Source: Blastococcus sp. URHD0036
GTDB lineage: Bacteria; Actinomycetota; Actinomycetes; Mycobacteriales; Geodermatophilaceae
Length of the DNA stretch: 64,000 nucleotides
Assembly: GCF_000701365.1 (NCBI RefSeq)
Contig: NZ_JNIK01000016.1
Location: 62,001 to 126,000, forward strand
Direction of reading: 5' to 3'
Shown: positions 51,517-59,822 of the stretch, piece by piece
Layout: every line of letters starts with the position of its first letter
Numbering within the stretch: the first letter of the stretch is position 1
The notes under the pieces: model-generated
Databases searched by the model: none
What the model was told of the DNA's origin: nothing
What the model saw: only the letters and a program-made list of their open reading frames with translations
Program-made: the position numbers and the translations under genes

Positions 51517-54500
51517 GTGGCAGTTCGGGGGGAGGTCGAGCCGGTCTACCGGCTCGTGCAGCAGGAGAAGCCGCAGGGGGCCCGGCCGCGGCTGGACCCG
51601 ACCCAGCAGGCGGTCGTCGACCACCCGGGTGGTCCGCTGCTGGTGCTCGCCGGTCCCGGCACCGGGAAGACGACGACGATCGTCGAGGCGGTCGCCGCGC
51701 GCATCGACGCGGGCGTCGACCCCGAGCAGATCCTCGTCCTGACGTTCAGCCGCAAGGCCGCCGCCGAGCTGCGCACCCGCATCACCGCGCGGGTCGCGCG
51801 CACGATCCGCGAACCGCTGGCCCGCACCTTCCACTCCTACGCCTACGGCGTGCTCCGCCGGGCGGCCCTGCTGCGCGGAGAGGCGCCGCCGCGGCTGCTC
51901 ACCGCCGCCGAGCAGGACGCCGTCGTCGCCGAGCTGCTGCGCGGTGACCTGGCCGAGGAGGGAGCGGTCCGCTGGCCGGAGTCGCTCACGCCCGCCCTCG
52001 CGACGGCGGGCTTCCGCACCGAGCTGCGCGAGCTGCTCCTGCGTGCCACCGAGCGCGGCGTCGGCGCCGAGGCGCTGGCCGCGTGGGGCCGGGAGCTCGG
52101 CCACGACGCGTGGGTGCACGCCGCCGCCTTCCAGGAGCAGTACGAGGCCGTCACCGCCTTCTCCACCGCCGGCCGGGGGGATGCCTCGGGCTACGACCCC
52201 GCCGAGCTGGTCCGGGCCGCGATCGCCGAGCTCGCGACCGATCCGGAGCTGCTGCGCCAGGAGCGCGAGCGGGCCCGCTGGCTGTTCGTCGACGAGTACC
52301 AGGACACCGACCCCGCCCAGGTGGAGCTGCTCGAGCTGCTCGCCGGGGGCGGTGGCGACCTCGTCGCCGTCGGCGACCCCGACCAGGCGATCTACGCCTT
52401 CCGCGGTGCCGAGCCGCGGGGCATCGTCGAGTTCCCCGAGCGCTTCCGGCACGCCGACGGCCGCCCCGCCCAGCGGCTGTCGCTCGGCGTGTGCCGGCGC
52501 TCGGGCGCCGAGCTGCTGGCCATCAGCCGGCGGGTCGCCGAGGGGCTGCCCGGGCCGTGGGAGCACCGGCGGCTGCAGCCGGCCGACGGCACCGCACCCG
52601 GCTCGGGCGAGGTGCACGTCTTCGGCTCCACCGCGGTCGAGGCCGCCTACGTCGCCGACGCGCTGCGCCGCTCCCACCTGCTCGACGGCGTCCCGTGGTC
52701 GGAGATGGCCGTCGTCGTCCGGACCTCGGTCGCGCTGGGCCCGCTGCGCCGGGCGCTGAGCTCCGCGGGGGTGCCCGTCGCGGTCTCCGCCGACGACCTG
52801 CCGCTGCACGCCCAGCCCGCCGTCGCGCCGTTCCTCGGCCTGCTGACCGTGCTGCTGCCGCGGCCGGGGGTGCCCGAGGGGGAGCTGCCGCTCGACGAGC
52901 CCGCCGCCGAGGCGCTGCTGGCCTCGCCGCTGGGCAGCGCCACCGTGCTGGACCTGCGCCGGCTCCGGCGGGCGGTGCGCATCGCCCTCGCCCAGCGCGG
53001 CATCGACGCCGCCGAGCGGGGCGCGCCCCTGGCCACCGTGCTGACCGACGAGTTCCTCCTCGCCGAGGTCCCCGAGCACCTCGCCCGTCCCGCCGCCCGG
53101 GTGGCCGGGGTGCTCGCCGCCGGCCGCGCCGCGCTCGCCGTCGGCGGCACCGCGGAGGACGTGCTGTGGGCGATGTGGCAGCGCAGCGGCCTGGCCGCGA
53201 AGTGGGCCCGGGCCAGCGCCGCCGGCGGCGCCGTAGGGGCCGCAGCCGACCGCGACCTGGACGCCGTCGTGGCGCTGTTCGACGCCGCCGCCGGGTTCGT
53301 CGACCGGCTGCCGTCGGCCGACGTCCGGGCGTTCGTCGAGCACCTGGCCGCCCAGGAGCTGCCGGGTGACACCGGCGCCGCGCGCGCCGCCACCCCCGAT
53401 GCGGTGCGGGTGCTCACCGCACACGCCAGCAAGGGCCTGGAGTGGGACGTCGTCTGCGTGGCCGGCGTGCAGGAGGGCCTGTGGCCGGACCTGCGCGACC
53501 GCGGCTCGCTGCTGGGCGCCGAGCTCCTCGTCGAGCGGGCCGCCGGGATCGACGGCGCCTCGGTCGACCGGCGGACCCTCGCCCTGGCCGAGGAGCGGCG
53601 GCTGTTCTACGTCGCCTGCACCCGCGCCCGGCGCCGGCTGGTCGTCACCGCCGTCGAGGGCGCGCTGGACGGCGCCGACGCGGGCGCGACCGCCTCCCGC
53701 TTCCTCGACCTGGTGTCCCCGCCCCCCGAGGACGGCCGGCGCCTGACCCCGCTGCCCCGCTCGCTGACGCTGCCCGCGCTGGTGGCCGAGCTGCGCCGGG
53801 CGGTCACCGACCCGCAGACCCCGCCGGCCCGCCGCTCGGCCGCCGCCGCGGTGCTGCGCCGGCTGGCCGAGGAGCACGTACCGGGTGCCGCGCCCGGCGA
53901 CTGGTGGGGCCTCGCGCCGCTGTCGGACGACGCGCCGCTGGTACCCGAGGAGCTGACGGTGCGGGTCCGGCCGTCGGCGATCGAGACGTTCCAGCGGTGC
54001 CCGCTGCGCTGGGTGCTCGGCGCCGTGGGGGCCGAGGCCTCGCCCGACGCCACCCGCACGGTCGGGACGGCGGTGCACGCGGTGGCCCAGCGCGTGGCCG
54101 ACGGCCTGCCGCCCGCCGAGGCGAAGGAGGCGCTGGCCGCGGAGCTCGACCTCCTCGACCTCGGGCCCGGGTGGTCCGACCAGCGCCAGCGGGTCGGCGC
54201 GCACGACATGCTCGACCGGTTCCTGCGCTGGCACGCCGCCAACGGCCGGGAGCTGCTGGAGGCCGAGGCGGACTTCGACGTCGTCCTCGGCCGGGCACGC
54301 ATCCGCGGTCAGGTCGACCGGCTGGAGCGCGACGCGGAGGGCCGGCTCGTCGTCGTCGACCTGAAGACCGGCAAGAGCGCGCCGCGGGAGATCGAGACCC
54401 ACGGCCAGCTCGCCGCCTACCAGGTCGCGATCGCGCAGGGCGCCTTCGGCGACCACGGCGCCCAGCCGGGTGGGGCGGCGCTGCTGCAGGTCGGCACCGG

Positions 54501-54702
54501 CGCCAAGGCCAAGGAGCAGCACCAGGAGCCGCTGCCGGCCGACGTGCCGGTGGAGCAGACCTGGGCCGGTGAGCTGCTGGCCGAGGTCGGCGAGGGGATG
54601 GGTGCGGCCACCTTCGAGGTGCGCACCGGGTCGCACTGCTCCCGCTGCCCGGCCCGCCGGACCTGCCCGCTGCACGAGCGCGGTCGCCAGGTGACCGCGT
54701 GA
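51517..54702 (+). CDS. adnA: AdnA-type UvrD helicase/PD-(D/E)XK nuclease
   Basis: From GTG 51517 the protein has 1,061 residues, close to mycobacterial AdnA (Rv3202c). Helicase motifs: Walker A AGPGTGKTTT (Lys51), FSRKAAAELRTR, DEYQDTDPAQ, GDPDQAIYAFRGAEP, TAHASKGLEWDVV and VACTRARRRLVV. The C-terminal nuclease has GQVDRLERDAEGRLVVVDLKTGK; cysteines FQRCPLRW and HCSRCPARRTCPL can hold an iron-sulfur cluster. AdnAB resects double-strand breaks in mycobacteria, with each subunit bearing a helicase and a nuclease. The stop overlaps adnB by 4 bp. Residues before about 25 vary, so the start could lie nearer 51439. Confidence 0.93.
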   Translation: MAVRGEVEPVYRLVQQEKPQGARPRLDPTQQAVVDHPGGPLLVLAGPGTGKTTTIVEAVAARIDAGVDPEQILVLTFSRKAAAELRTRITARVARTIREPLARTFHSYAYGVLRRAALLRGEAPPRLLTAAEQDAVVAELLRGDLAEEGAVRWPESLTPALATAGFRTELRELLLRATERGVGAEALAAWGRELGHDAWVHAAAFQEQYEAVTAFSTAGRGDASGYDPAELVRAAIAELATDPELLRQERERARWLFVDEYQDTDPAQVELLELLAGGGGDLVAVGDPDQAIYAFRGAEPRGIVEFPERFRHADGRPAQRLSLGVCRRSGAELLAISRRVAEGLPGPWEHRRLQPADGTAPGSGEVHVFGSTAVEAAYVADALRRSHLLDGVPWSEMAVVVRTSVALGPLRRALSSAGVPVAVSADDLPLHAQPAVAPFLGLLTVLLPRPGVPEGELPLDEPAAEALLASPLGSATVLDLRRLRRAVRIALAQRGIDAAERGAPLATVLTDEFLLAEVPEHLARPAARVAGVLAAGRAALAVGGTAEDVLWAMWQRSGLAAKWARASAAGGAVGAAADRDLDAVVALFDAAAGFVDRLPSADVRAFVEHLAAQELPGDTGAARAATPDAVRVLTAHASKGLEWDVVCVAGVQEGLWPDLRDRGSLLGAELLVERAAGIDGASVDRRTLALAEERRLFYVACTRARRRLVVTAVEGALDGADAGATASRFLDLVSPPPEDGRRLTPLPRSLTLPALVAELRRAVTDPQTPPARRSAAAAVLRRLAEEHVPGAAPGDWWGLAPLSDDAPLVPEELTVRVRPSAIETFQRCPLRWVLGAVGAEASPDATRTVGTAVHAVAQRVADGLPPAEAKEALAAELDLLDLGPGWSDQRQRVGAHDMLDRFLRWHAANGRELLEAEADFDVVLGRARIRGQVDRLERDAEGRLVVVDLKTGKSAPREIETHGQLAAYQVAIAQGAFGDHGAQPGGAALLQVGTGAKAKEQHQEPLPADVPVEQTWAGELLAEVGEGMGAATFEVRTGSHCSRCPARRTCPLHERGRQVTA

Positions 54703-57700
54703 GCGCCCGCCGGGCACCGGCGGAGGAGCAGCTCTCCTTCGACGACCTCTTCGGCGGTGTGCCGGAGCCGGTCCCCACGCCGAAGCGGGTGCTCTCACCG
54801 GCCGAGGTGGCGCAGCGGTGCGGGCTCTCCTACGCGCCGTCGGCCGAACAGGCGCGGGTGGTCGCGGCGCCCGCCGACCGGCCGCTGGTCGTCGTCGCCG
54901 GAGCGGGGTCGGGCAAGACCGAGACCATGGCCGCGCGGGTGTCGTGGCTGGTCGCCAACCGGGTCGTCGAGCCCGAGGCGATCCTGGGGCTCACCTTCAC
55001 CCGCAAGGCCGCCAGCGAGCTGAACGAGCGCATCCGCCTGCGGCTGAGCGCCCTGGCCCGGCACCCGGAGACCGAACCGGAGCTGCGCGAACGGCTCGCG
55101 ATCGCCATGCCCACCGTGTCGACCTACCACGGGTACGCCGCCGCGCTGGTCGCCGAGCACGGGCTGCGGATCGGCGTCGAGCCCGGCGCCGGCGTGCTCG
55201 GCCCGGCCATGTGCTGGGGGCAGGCCGCCACCGTCGTCACCAGCTACACCGGCGACATGGACGACGTCCCGCTCGGGCTGGTCTCCACCGTCGAGGACGT
55301 GCTGGCCCTGGCCGCCGAGCTGGGCGAGCACGACGTCAGCCCGGCCGCCCTGCGCGCCTGGACGACGACGCTGCAGCACCAGATCGCGAGCTACGCCGAC
55401 GCCCCGCGCAAGAAGGGGCCCTACGCCCCGGTGCTCGACATGCTCACCCGGCAGCGCGCCCGGGTCGCGCTGCTCCCGCTGGTGGAGGCGTTCCAGGCCC
55501 GCAAGCGCGCGGCCGGAGCCATCGACTACGCCGACCAGGTGAGCCACGCCGCCCGCATCGCCGTCGCCGCGCCCGAGGTCGGCCGCCGCGAGCGGGCCCG
55601 CTGGCAGGTGGTGCTGCTCGACGAGTACCAGGACACCAGCGTCGGCCAGCTGCGGATGCTGGAAGCGCTGTTCGGCCGGACCACCGGCCACCCGGTGCTG
55701 GCCGTCGGCGACCCCCGCCAGTCCATCTACGGCTGGCGCGGTGCCTCGGCCGGCACCATCGAGCGCTTCGACCGCACCTTCCCCGGCTCCCGGGGCAAGC
55801 CCGCCCAGCGGCTCACCCTGGCCACCAGCTGGCGCAACGACGAGTCGGTGCTCGCGATCGCCAACGCCGTCTCCGGGCTGCTGCCGCCGCCGCCGCAGGA
55901 GCTGCCCGACCTCGCCCCGGCGCCCACCGCGGCGCGCGGTGCGGTGACCGTCGGGCTGTACGAGACCGTCGCCGAGGAGAACGCCGCCCTGGCCGACCGG
56001 CTCGCCGCCTGCTGGCACGGCACCGATCCGGAGTTCCGGCCCCGGCAGGGCGGCGGGCGGCCCACCGTCGCCGTCCTGGTCCGCACCCGCAAGCAGCTGG
56101 CCGCCATCGCCGCCGCCCTGCGCGAGCGCGACCTGCCCGTCGAGATCGTCGGGCTCGGCGGGCTGCTCGAGGTGCCCGAGGTCTCCGACGTCGTCGCGAC
56201 GCTCACGGTGCTGGTCGACCCGACCGCCGGTGACGCACTCGGCCGGCTGCTGACCGGCGCGCGGTGGCGGATCGGCCCCCGCGACCTCGCCGCCCTGGAG
56301 GCCCGCGCCCGCGCGCTCGTGCACGCCCGGAAGCCCGAGCGTCCGGCCGACGGCACGGCACCGGAGCCGCCGACGGAGCGCGGCAGCATCATCGAGGCGC
56401 TCGACGACCTCGGCGACGCGTCGGCCTACTCGACCGCGGCCTGGCGGCGGCTGCGCCGGCTGGGCGCCGAGCTCGACCGGCTGCGCGGCCGGCTCGGTGA
56501 CGCGCTGCCCGACCTGGTCGACGAGGTCGCCCGCACCCTGGGCCTGGAGACCGAGCTGGCCAGCGCACCCGGCGTCAGTCCGGCCGGCGCCCGGGCGCAC
56601 CTGGACGCGCTGCACGCCGTCGCCGCGGAGTTCACCGAACTCGCCGAGCTGCCGTCGCTGCCGGCCTTCCTCGGCTACCTGCGCGACGCCGACGAGCGGG
56701 AGCGCGGGCTGGAGCCGGGCGAGGTGGCGGTCAACCCGGAGGCGGTGCAGCTGCTCACCGGTCACTCCGCGAAGGGGCTGGAGTGGGACGTCGTCGCCGT
56801 CCCGGGCATGACCGCCGACCAGTTCCCGGCGCGGACCGACAGCAGCGACTCCTGGGTCAAGGACCCGGGCTCCATGCCCGTCGACCTGCGCCTCACCGAC
56901 CGGGAGGAGCTGCCGCGGCTGAAGCTGCCGGTGCCCGGCTCCGGCGACCAGGCGGTGGTCCGCGCCGCGCTCGAGGACTACGTGGCGGAGTGGAAGGAGT
57001 TCGGCCTCGCCGAGGAGATCCGCATCGGCTACGTGGCGGTCACCCGAGCCCGGCACCTGCTGCTGTGCTCCGGGAGCTGGTGGCGCGACGGCGTGAAGCC
57101 GTGTGGCCCCTCGGTCCTCCTCGACACCGCGCGCCGGGCCTGCGCCGCCGGAGCCGGAGTCGTCGTGCACTGGGCCGAGCCACCCGCCGAGGGAGCCACC
57201 AACCCGGCACTGGAGGAGTGGCCGGTCGGCGTCTGGCCGGCCGACCCGCTGTCCGAGCCACGCCGGCGCGCGCTGACCGCCGCCGCCGAGCTGGTCGCCA
57301 ACTCCGCGCCGCACCCCCTGGACGCCGACCGGCTCGGTGCCGACGACGAGCTGGTCGACTCCTGGGTGCGCGATGCCGACCTGCTGCTGCGCGAGCGCCA
57401 CCGCACCGACCGGCCCCAGGTCGAGGTGCCGCTGCCCTCGCACCTGTCGGTCTCCGCCCTGGTCACGCTCCGCCGCGACCCGGCCGAGCTCGCCCGCCGG
57501 CTGCGCCGCCCGATGCCCGCCGCCCCCGCGCCGCAGGCCCGACGCGGCACCGCGTTCCACGCCTGGCTGGAGGAGCGCTTCGGCGCCTCCCGCCTGCTCG
57601 ACCTCGACGAGCTCCCCGGCTCCGGCGACGAGCTGGCGGTGCCGGACAGCTCGCTGGCCGATCTGCAGGAGGCGTTCCTCGCCGGTGAGTGGGCCGACCG

Positions 57701-58022
57701 CCAGCCGGTGGAGGTGGAGGTGCCCTTCGAGACGCCGCTCGGTCCGCTGACGCTGCGCGGGCGGATCGACGCCGTCTTCGCCGACGACAGCGGCCGCTTC
57801 GAGGTCATCGACTGGAAGACCGGCCCGCCGCCGAAGGGCGCCGAGCTGACCGCCGCCGGGGTGCAGCTGGCCGCCTACCGGCTGGGCTGGTCGCGGCTGG
57901 CCGGGGTGCCGGTCGAGCAGGTCAGCGCCGGGTTCCACCACGTCGCGGCGAACCTGACCCTCCGCCCGGTCGACCTCCTCGACGAGGCCGGACTCCTGGC
58001 CCTCGTGGAGGGGACTGCCTGA
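54699..58022 (+). CDS. adnB: AdnB-type UvrD helicase/PD-(D/E)XK nuclease
   Basis: The 1,107-residue partner of AdnA, corresponding to Rv3201c. Motifs: Walker A AGAGSGKTET (Lys73), TFTRKAASELNER, LDEYQDTSVGQ, GDPRQSIYGWRGASAG, LTGHSAKGLEWDVV and YVAVTRARHLLL. The C-terminal nuclease core is LRGRIDAVFADDSGRFEVIDWKTG (D...DWK), and no cysteine cluster is seen, as expected for AdnB. The GTG at 54699 lies in the AdnA stop (GTGA). Its stop faces the GNAT gene stop with 1 bp between. Confidence 0.94.
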   Translation: MSARRAPAEEQLSFDDLFGGVPEPVPTPKRVLSPAEVAQRCGLSYAPSAEQARVVAAPADRPLVVVAGAGSGKTETMAARVSWLVANRVVEPEAILGLTFTRKAASELNERIRLRLSALARHPETEPELRERLAIAMPTVSTYHGYAAALVAEHGLRIGVEPGAGVLGPAMCWGQAATVVTSYTGDMDDVPLGLVSTVEDVLALAAELGEHDVSPAALRAWTTTLQHQIASYADAPRKKGPYAPVLDMLTRQRARVALLPLVEAFQARKRAAGAIDYADQVSHAARIAVAAPEVGRRERARWQVVLLDEYQDTSVGQLRMLEALFGRTTGHPVLAVGDPRQSIYGWRGASAGTIERFDRTFPGSRGKPAQRLTLATSWRNDESVLAIANAVSGLLPPPPQELPDLAPAPTAARGAVTVGLYETVAEENAALADRLAACWHGTDPEFRPRQGGGRPTVAVLVRTRKQLAAIAAALRERDLPVEIVGLGGLLEVPEVSDVVATLTVLVDPTAGDALGRLLTGARWRIGPRDLAALEARARALVHARKPERPADGTAPEPPTERGSIIEALDDLGDASAYSTAAWRRLRRLGAELDRLRGRLGDALPDLVDEVARTLGLETELASAPGVSPAGARAHLDALHAVAAEFTELAELPSLPAFLGYLRDADERERGLEPGEVAVNPEAVQLLTGHSAKGLEWDVVAVPGMTADQFPARTDSSDSWVKDPGSMPVDLRLTDREELPRLKLPVPGSGDQAVVRAALEDYVAEWKEFGLAEEIRIGYVAVTRARHLLLCSGSWWRDGVKPCGPSVLLDTARRACAAGAGVVVHWAEPPAEGATNPALEEWPVGVWPADPLSEPRRRALTAAAELVANSAPHPLDADRLGADDELVDSWVRDADLLLRERHRTDRPQVEVPLPSHLSVSALVTLRRDPAELARRLRRPMPAAPAPQARRGTAFHAWLEERFGASRLLDLDELPGSGDELAVPDSSLADLQEAFLAGEWADRQPVEVEVPFETPLGPLTLRGRIDAVFADDSGRFEVIDWKTGPPPKGAELTAAGVQLAAYRLGWSRLAGVPVEQVSAGFHHVAANLTLRPVDLLDEAGLLALVEGTA

Positions 58023-58023
58023 G

Positions 58024-58524
58024 TCAGCCGGTGAGCGTCCCGCCGTACTGGCGGACCGATGCACCGTCCGGCGCCTGCAGCACCGCCTCCTCCGTGAGAC
58101 CGAGCTTGCGCGCTACGGCCAGCGAGGCGCCGTTTCCCGCGTGGATCAGCGCGACGACGCGAGTCAGCCCGCGCTGTCGTGCCCGGTCCAGGACCTCCCA
58201 GGCCGCCGCCGTCGCGTAGCCGGACCCCCAGAACCGCCGCCCCAGCCGCCAGCCGACCTCCAGCTCGCCGACCGGACCCCACGGCTGGGGCCACGGCTGG
58301 ATCCCGGTGAAGCCCGCCACCTCGTCGCCGACCAGGAGCGCGAACAGGCAGAGCCCGGTCGTGTCGGCCAGTTCCTGCTGCCGCCGGACGAACGCCCGGT
58401 ACCAGTCGAGGTCGCGCACCTCGCCGCTCCCGACGTACCGCATCACCTCGGCGTCGTCGAAGAGCTCCGCCCAGACCTCGGCATCGGCGTCGGTCGGCAC
58501 GCGCAGGGCCACCGGACCGGTCAC
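58024..58524 (-). CDS. GNAT-family acetyltransferase
   Basis: A 166-residue GNAT of the RimJ/RimL type: VALRVPTDADAEVWAELFDDAEVMRYVGSGEVRDLDW, then EVGWRLGRRFWGSGYATAAAWEVLDRARQRGLTRVVA with the acetyl-CoA loop, and HAGNGASLAVARKLGLTEEAV. The substrate is unknown. The GTG start overlaps the stop of the cysteine-cluster gene by 4 bp (GTGA). It ends the three-gene operon that starts with the hydrolase at 59782. Confidence 0.85.
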   Translation of the reverse strand: MTGPVALRVPTDADAEVWAELFDDAEVMRYVGSGEVRDLDWYRAFVRRQQELADTTGLCLFALLVGDEVAGFTGIQPWPQPWGPVGELEVGWRLGRRFWGSGYATAAAWEVLDRARQRGLTRVVALIHAGNGASLAVARKLGLTEEAVLQAPDGASVRQYGGTLTG

Positions 58525-58949
58525 GCCTCCCGGAGTCCCTCCACGGCTGCCCGGTAGGCGTCCGCGTCGAAGACGAACGGCCCGAGACCTTCGAGGACCA
58601 GCGGCGGCTCGGTCGGCGGCGAGAAGTCGGCCCAGGTGACGGTCGTGTCCGTGATCCGGATGTCCGCCTCCAAGTCCCCGCAGCCGAGGTTCCCGCACCC
58701 ACAGCCGAGGACCACGACAGCCGGGCCGCCCGCGAGCAGTGGCTCCACCAGCGGCGCTCCGGACGGGCCGATCTCGACGAAGCCGAAGGAGTGGACGCTG
58801 CGGCGGGCCCGACGCCGCTCTTGCAGGCCCCTCGACGCGGCAGCGGACCGGACGAGCTCGGGGAGCGGTGCACCGTCGATCCGCGGGACCACCCAACGGA
58901 TGTCATGAGCCTCGTCCGGGATCTCCTCGGTGAACGACAGCCGGTTCAC
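58521..58949 (-). CDS. Conserved protein with Cys cluster (CGCGNLGCGD)
   Basis: The 142-residue protein is soluble, with an N-terminal region RLSFTEEIPDEAHDIRWVVPRIDGAPLPELV. The central motif VVLGCGCGNLGCGDLEADI (about residues 84-102) has three cysteines in a Gly-rich loop that might bind zinc or a cluster. FVEIGPSG and VTWADFSP follow as short strands. I do not recognise an assigned family. The GTG start (58949) overlaps the upstream hydrolase stop and its own stop overlaps the GNAT start, so the three proteins are coupled and may act on one substrate. Confidence 0.6.
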   Translation of the reverse strand: MNRLSFTEEIPDEAHDIRWVVPRIDGAPLPELVRSAAASRGLQERRRARRSVHSFGFVEIGPSGAPLVEPLLAGGPAVVVLGCGCGNLGCGDLEADIRITDTTVTWADFSPPTEPPLVLEGLGPFVFDADAYRAAVEGLREA

Positions 58950-59782
58950 GTCGAGGCGATGCGGTCCAGGATCGCCCGTGCCAGCGCCTCGGGAGCCTCC
59001 TCGGGGATCCAGTGGCTCACGCCGGGCAGCTCCACGAAGCGGTAGTCCCCGGACACGTACTCGCCACACCCCTCCGCGGCGATGCGGCCGATCGCCACGT
59101 CGGCGTCGCTCCACACGAACGTCGTCGGCACCGTGACGTCGTCCACCGGCGTCGACGAGCTCATCGCCCGGTACCAGTTCAGCGCCGCGGTGAGGGCGCC
59201 CGGCGCCGACAGCACCGCCACGTACTCGTCCACCGACTCCTCGGGCACCACGCCGCCGAACATCCGGCGGAGACGGCGGGCGTCGTCGGCCAGCAGGACC
59301 TCCTCGGCCTTGCCCTCCTGCCAGAACAGCCGGATGTACCCCGACCGCTCCTTCTGCTCGGGATCGCTGCGGAAGGCCGCGGTGAACGCGGTCGGGTGCG
59401 GCACCGACACCGCGGTCAGCGAGCGCACCCGGTCGCCGTGCCACGCGGCGAGCGCCCACGCGGTGTTCGCACCCCAGTCGTGACCGACGACGTCGGCCAC
59501 CGGCGCGTCCAGCGCGGTCATCAGGTCGGCGGTCACCTGGGCCAGGTTGGTCATCGCATAGGCGTCCACCTCGGCCGGTCGCGCGCCGGGGGAGTAGCCC
59601 AGCTGGTCGACGGCGTAGGTGCGCAGTCCGGCCGAGGTCAGCAGCGGCGTGACGGCGGCCCAGGAGAGCGAGGTCTCCGGGAAGCCGTGCAGCAGCAGAA
59701 CCGGCCGGCCGTCCTCGGGGCCGTCGGCCCGGACGTCGAAGGTGAGGTCGCCGACGTCCACGCGCTCCAGGCTGGCGGTCAT
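58946..59782 (-). CDS. Alpha/beta hydrolase (epoxide hydrolase/dehalogenase-like)
   Basis: The 278-residue protein has the oxyanion motif HGFPETSLSW, the Asp nucleophile in VVGHDWGANTAW (GHDWG), an acid-bearing loop FVWSDADVAIGR and His in PGVSHWIPEEAPEAL. An Asp nucleophile points to epoxide hydrolase or haloalkane dehalogenase-type chemistry rather than an esterase. The lid region contains SGYIRLFWQEGKAEEVLL. It opens the overlapping operon with the Cys-cluster protein and GNAT. It starts at ATG 59782, seven bases after a TAGCGT hexamer. Confidence 0.88.
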   Translation of the reverse strand: MTASLERVDVGDLTFDVRADGPEDGRPVLLLHGFPETSLSWAAVTPLLTSAGLRTYAVDQLGYSPGARPAEVDAYAMTNLAQVTADLMTALDAPVADVVGHDWGANTAWALAAWHGDRVRSLTAVSVPHPTAFTAAFRSDPEQKERSGYIRLFWQEGKAEEVLLADDARRLRRMFGGVVPEESVDEYVAVLSAPGALTAALNWYRAMSSSTPVDDVTVPTTFVWSDADVAIGRIAAEGCGEYVSGDYRFVELPGVSHWIPEEAPEALARAILDRIAST

Positions 59783-59789
59783 GCCCCGA

Positions 59790-59795
59790 ACGCTA
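59790..59795 (-). promoter_or_regulatory. Putative leaderless -10 of the hydrolase operon
   Basis: The minus strand reads TAGCGT with seven bases before ATG 59782. It lies only 15 bp from the opposing TACCGT hexamer. Confidence 0.55.
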
Positions 59796-59810
59796 GCGGG
59801 ACCGCCCCGT

Positions 59811-59816
59811 TACCGT
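59811..59816 (+). promoter_or_regulatory. Putative leaderless -10 for the M20 peptidase gene
   Basis: TACCGT is followed by six bases and GTG 59823. The block from 59783 to 59822 is bounded by the inverted repeat GCCCCGA/TCGGGGC. Confidence 0.55.
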
Positions 59817-59822
59817 CGGGGC

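Noticed and set aside
54795-58064. 1,089-codon minus-strand frame over adnB
   Set aside because: AdnB helicase and nuclease motifs on the plus strand leave no doubt about the coding strand.
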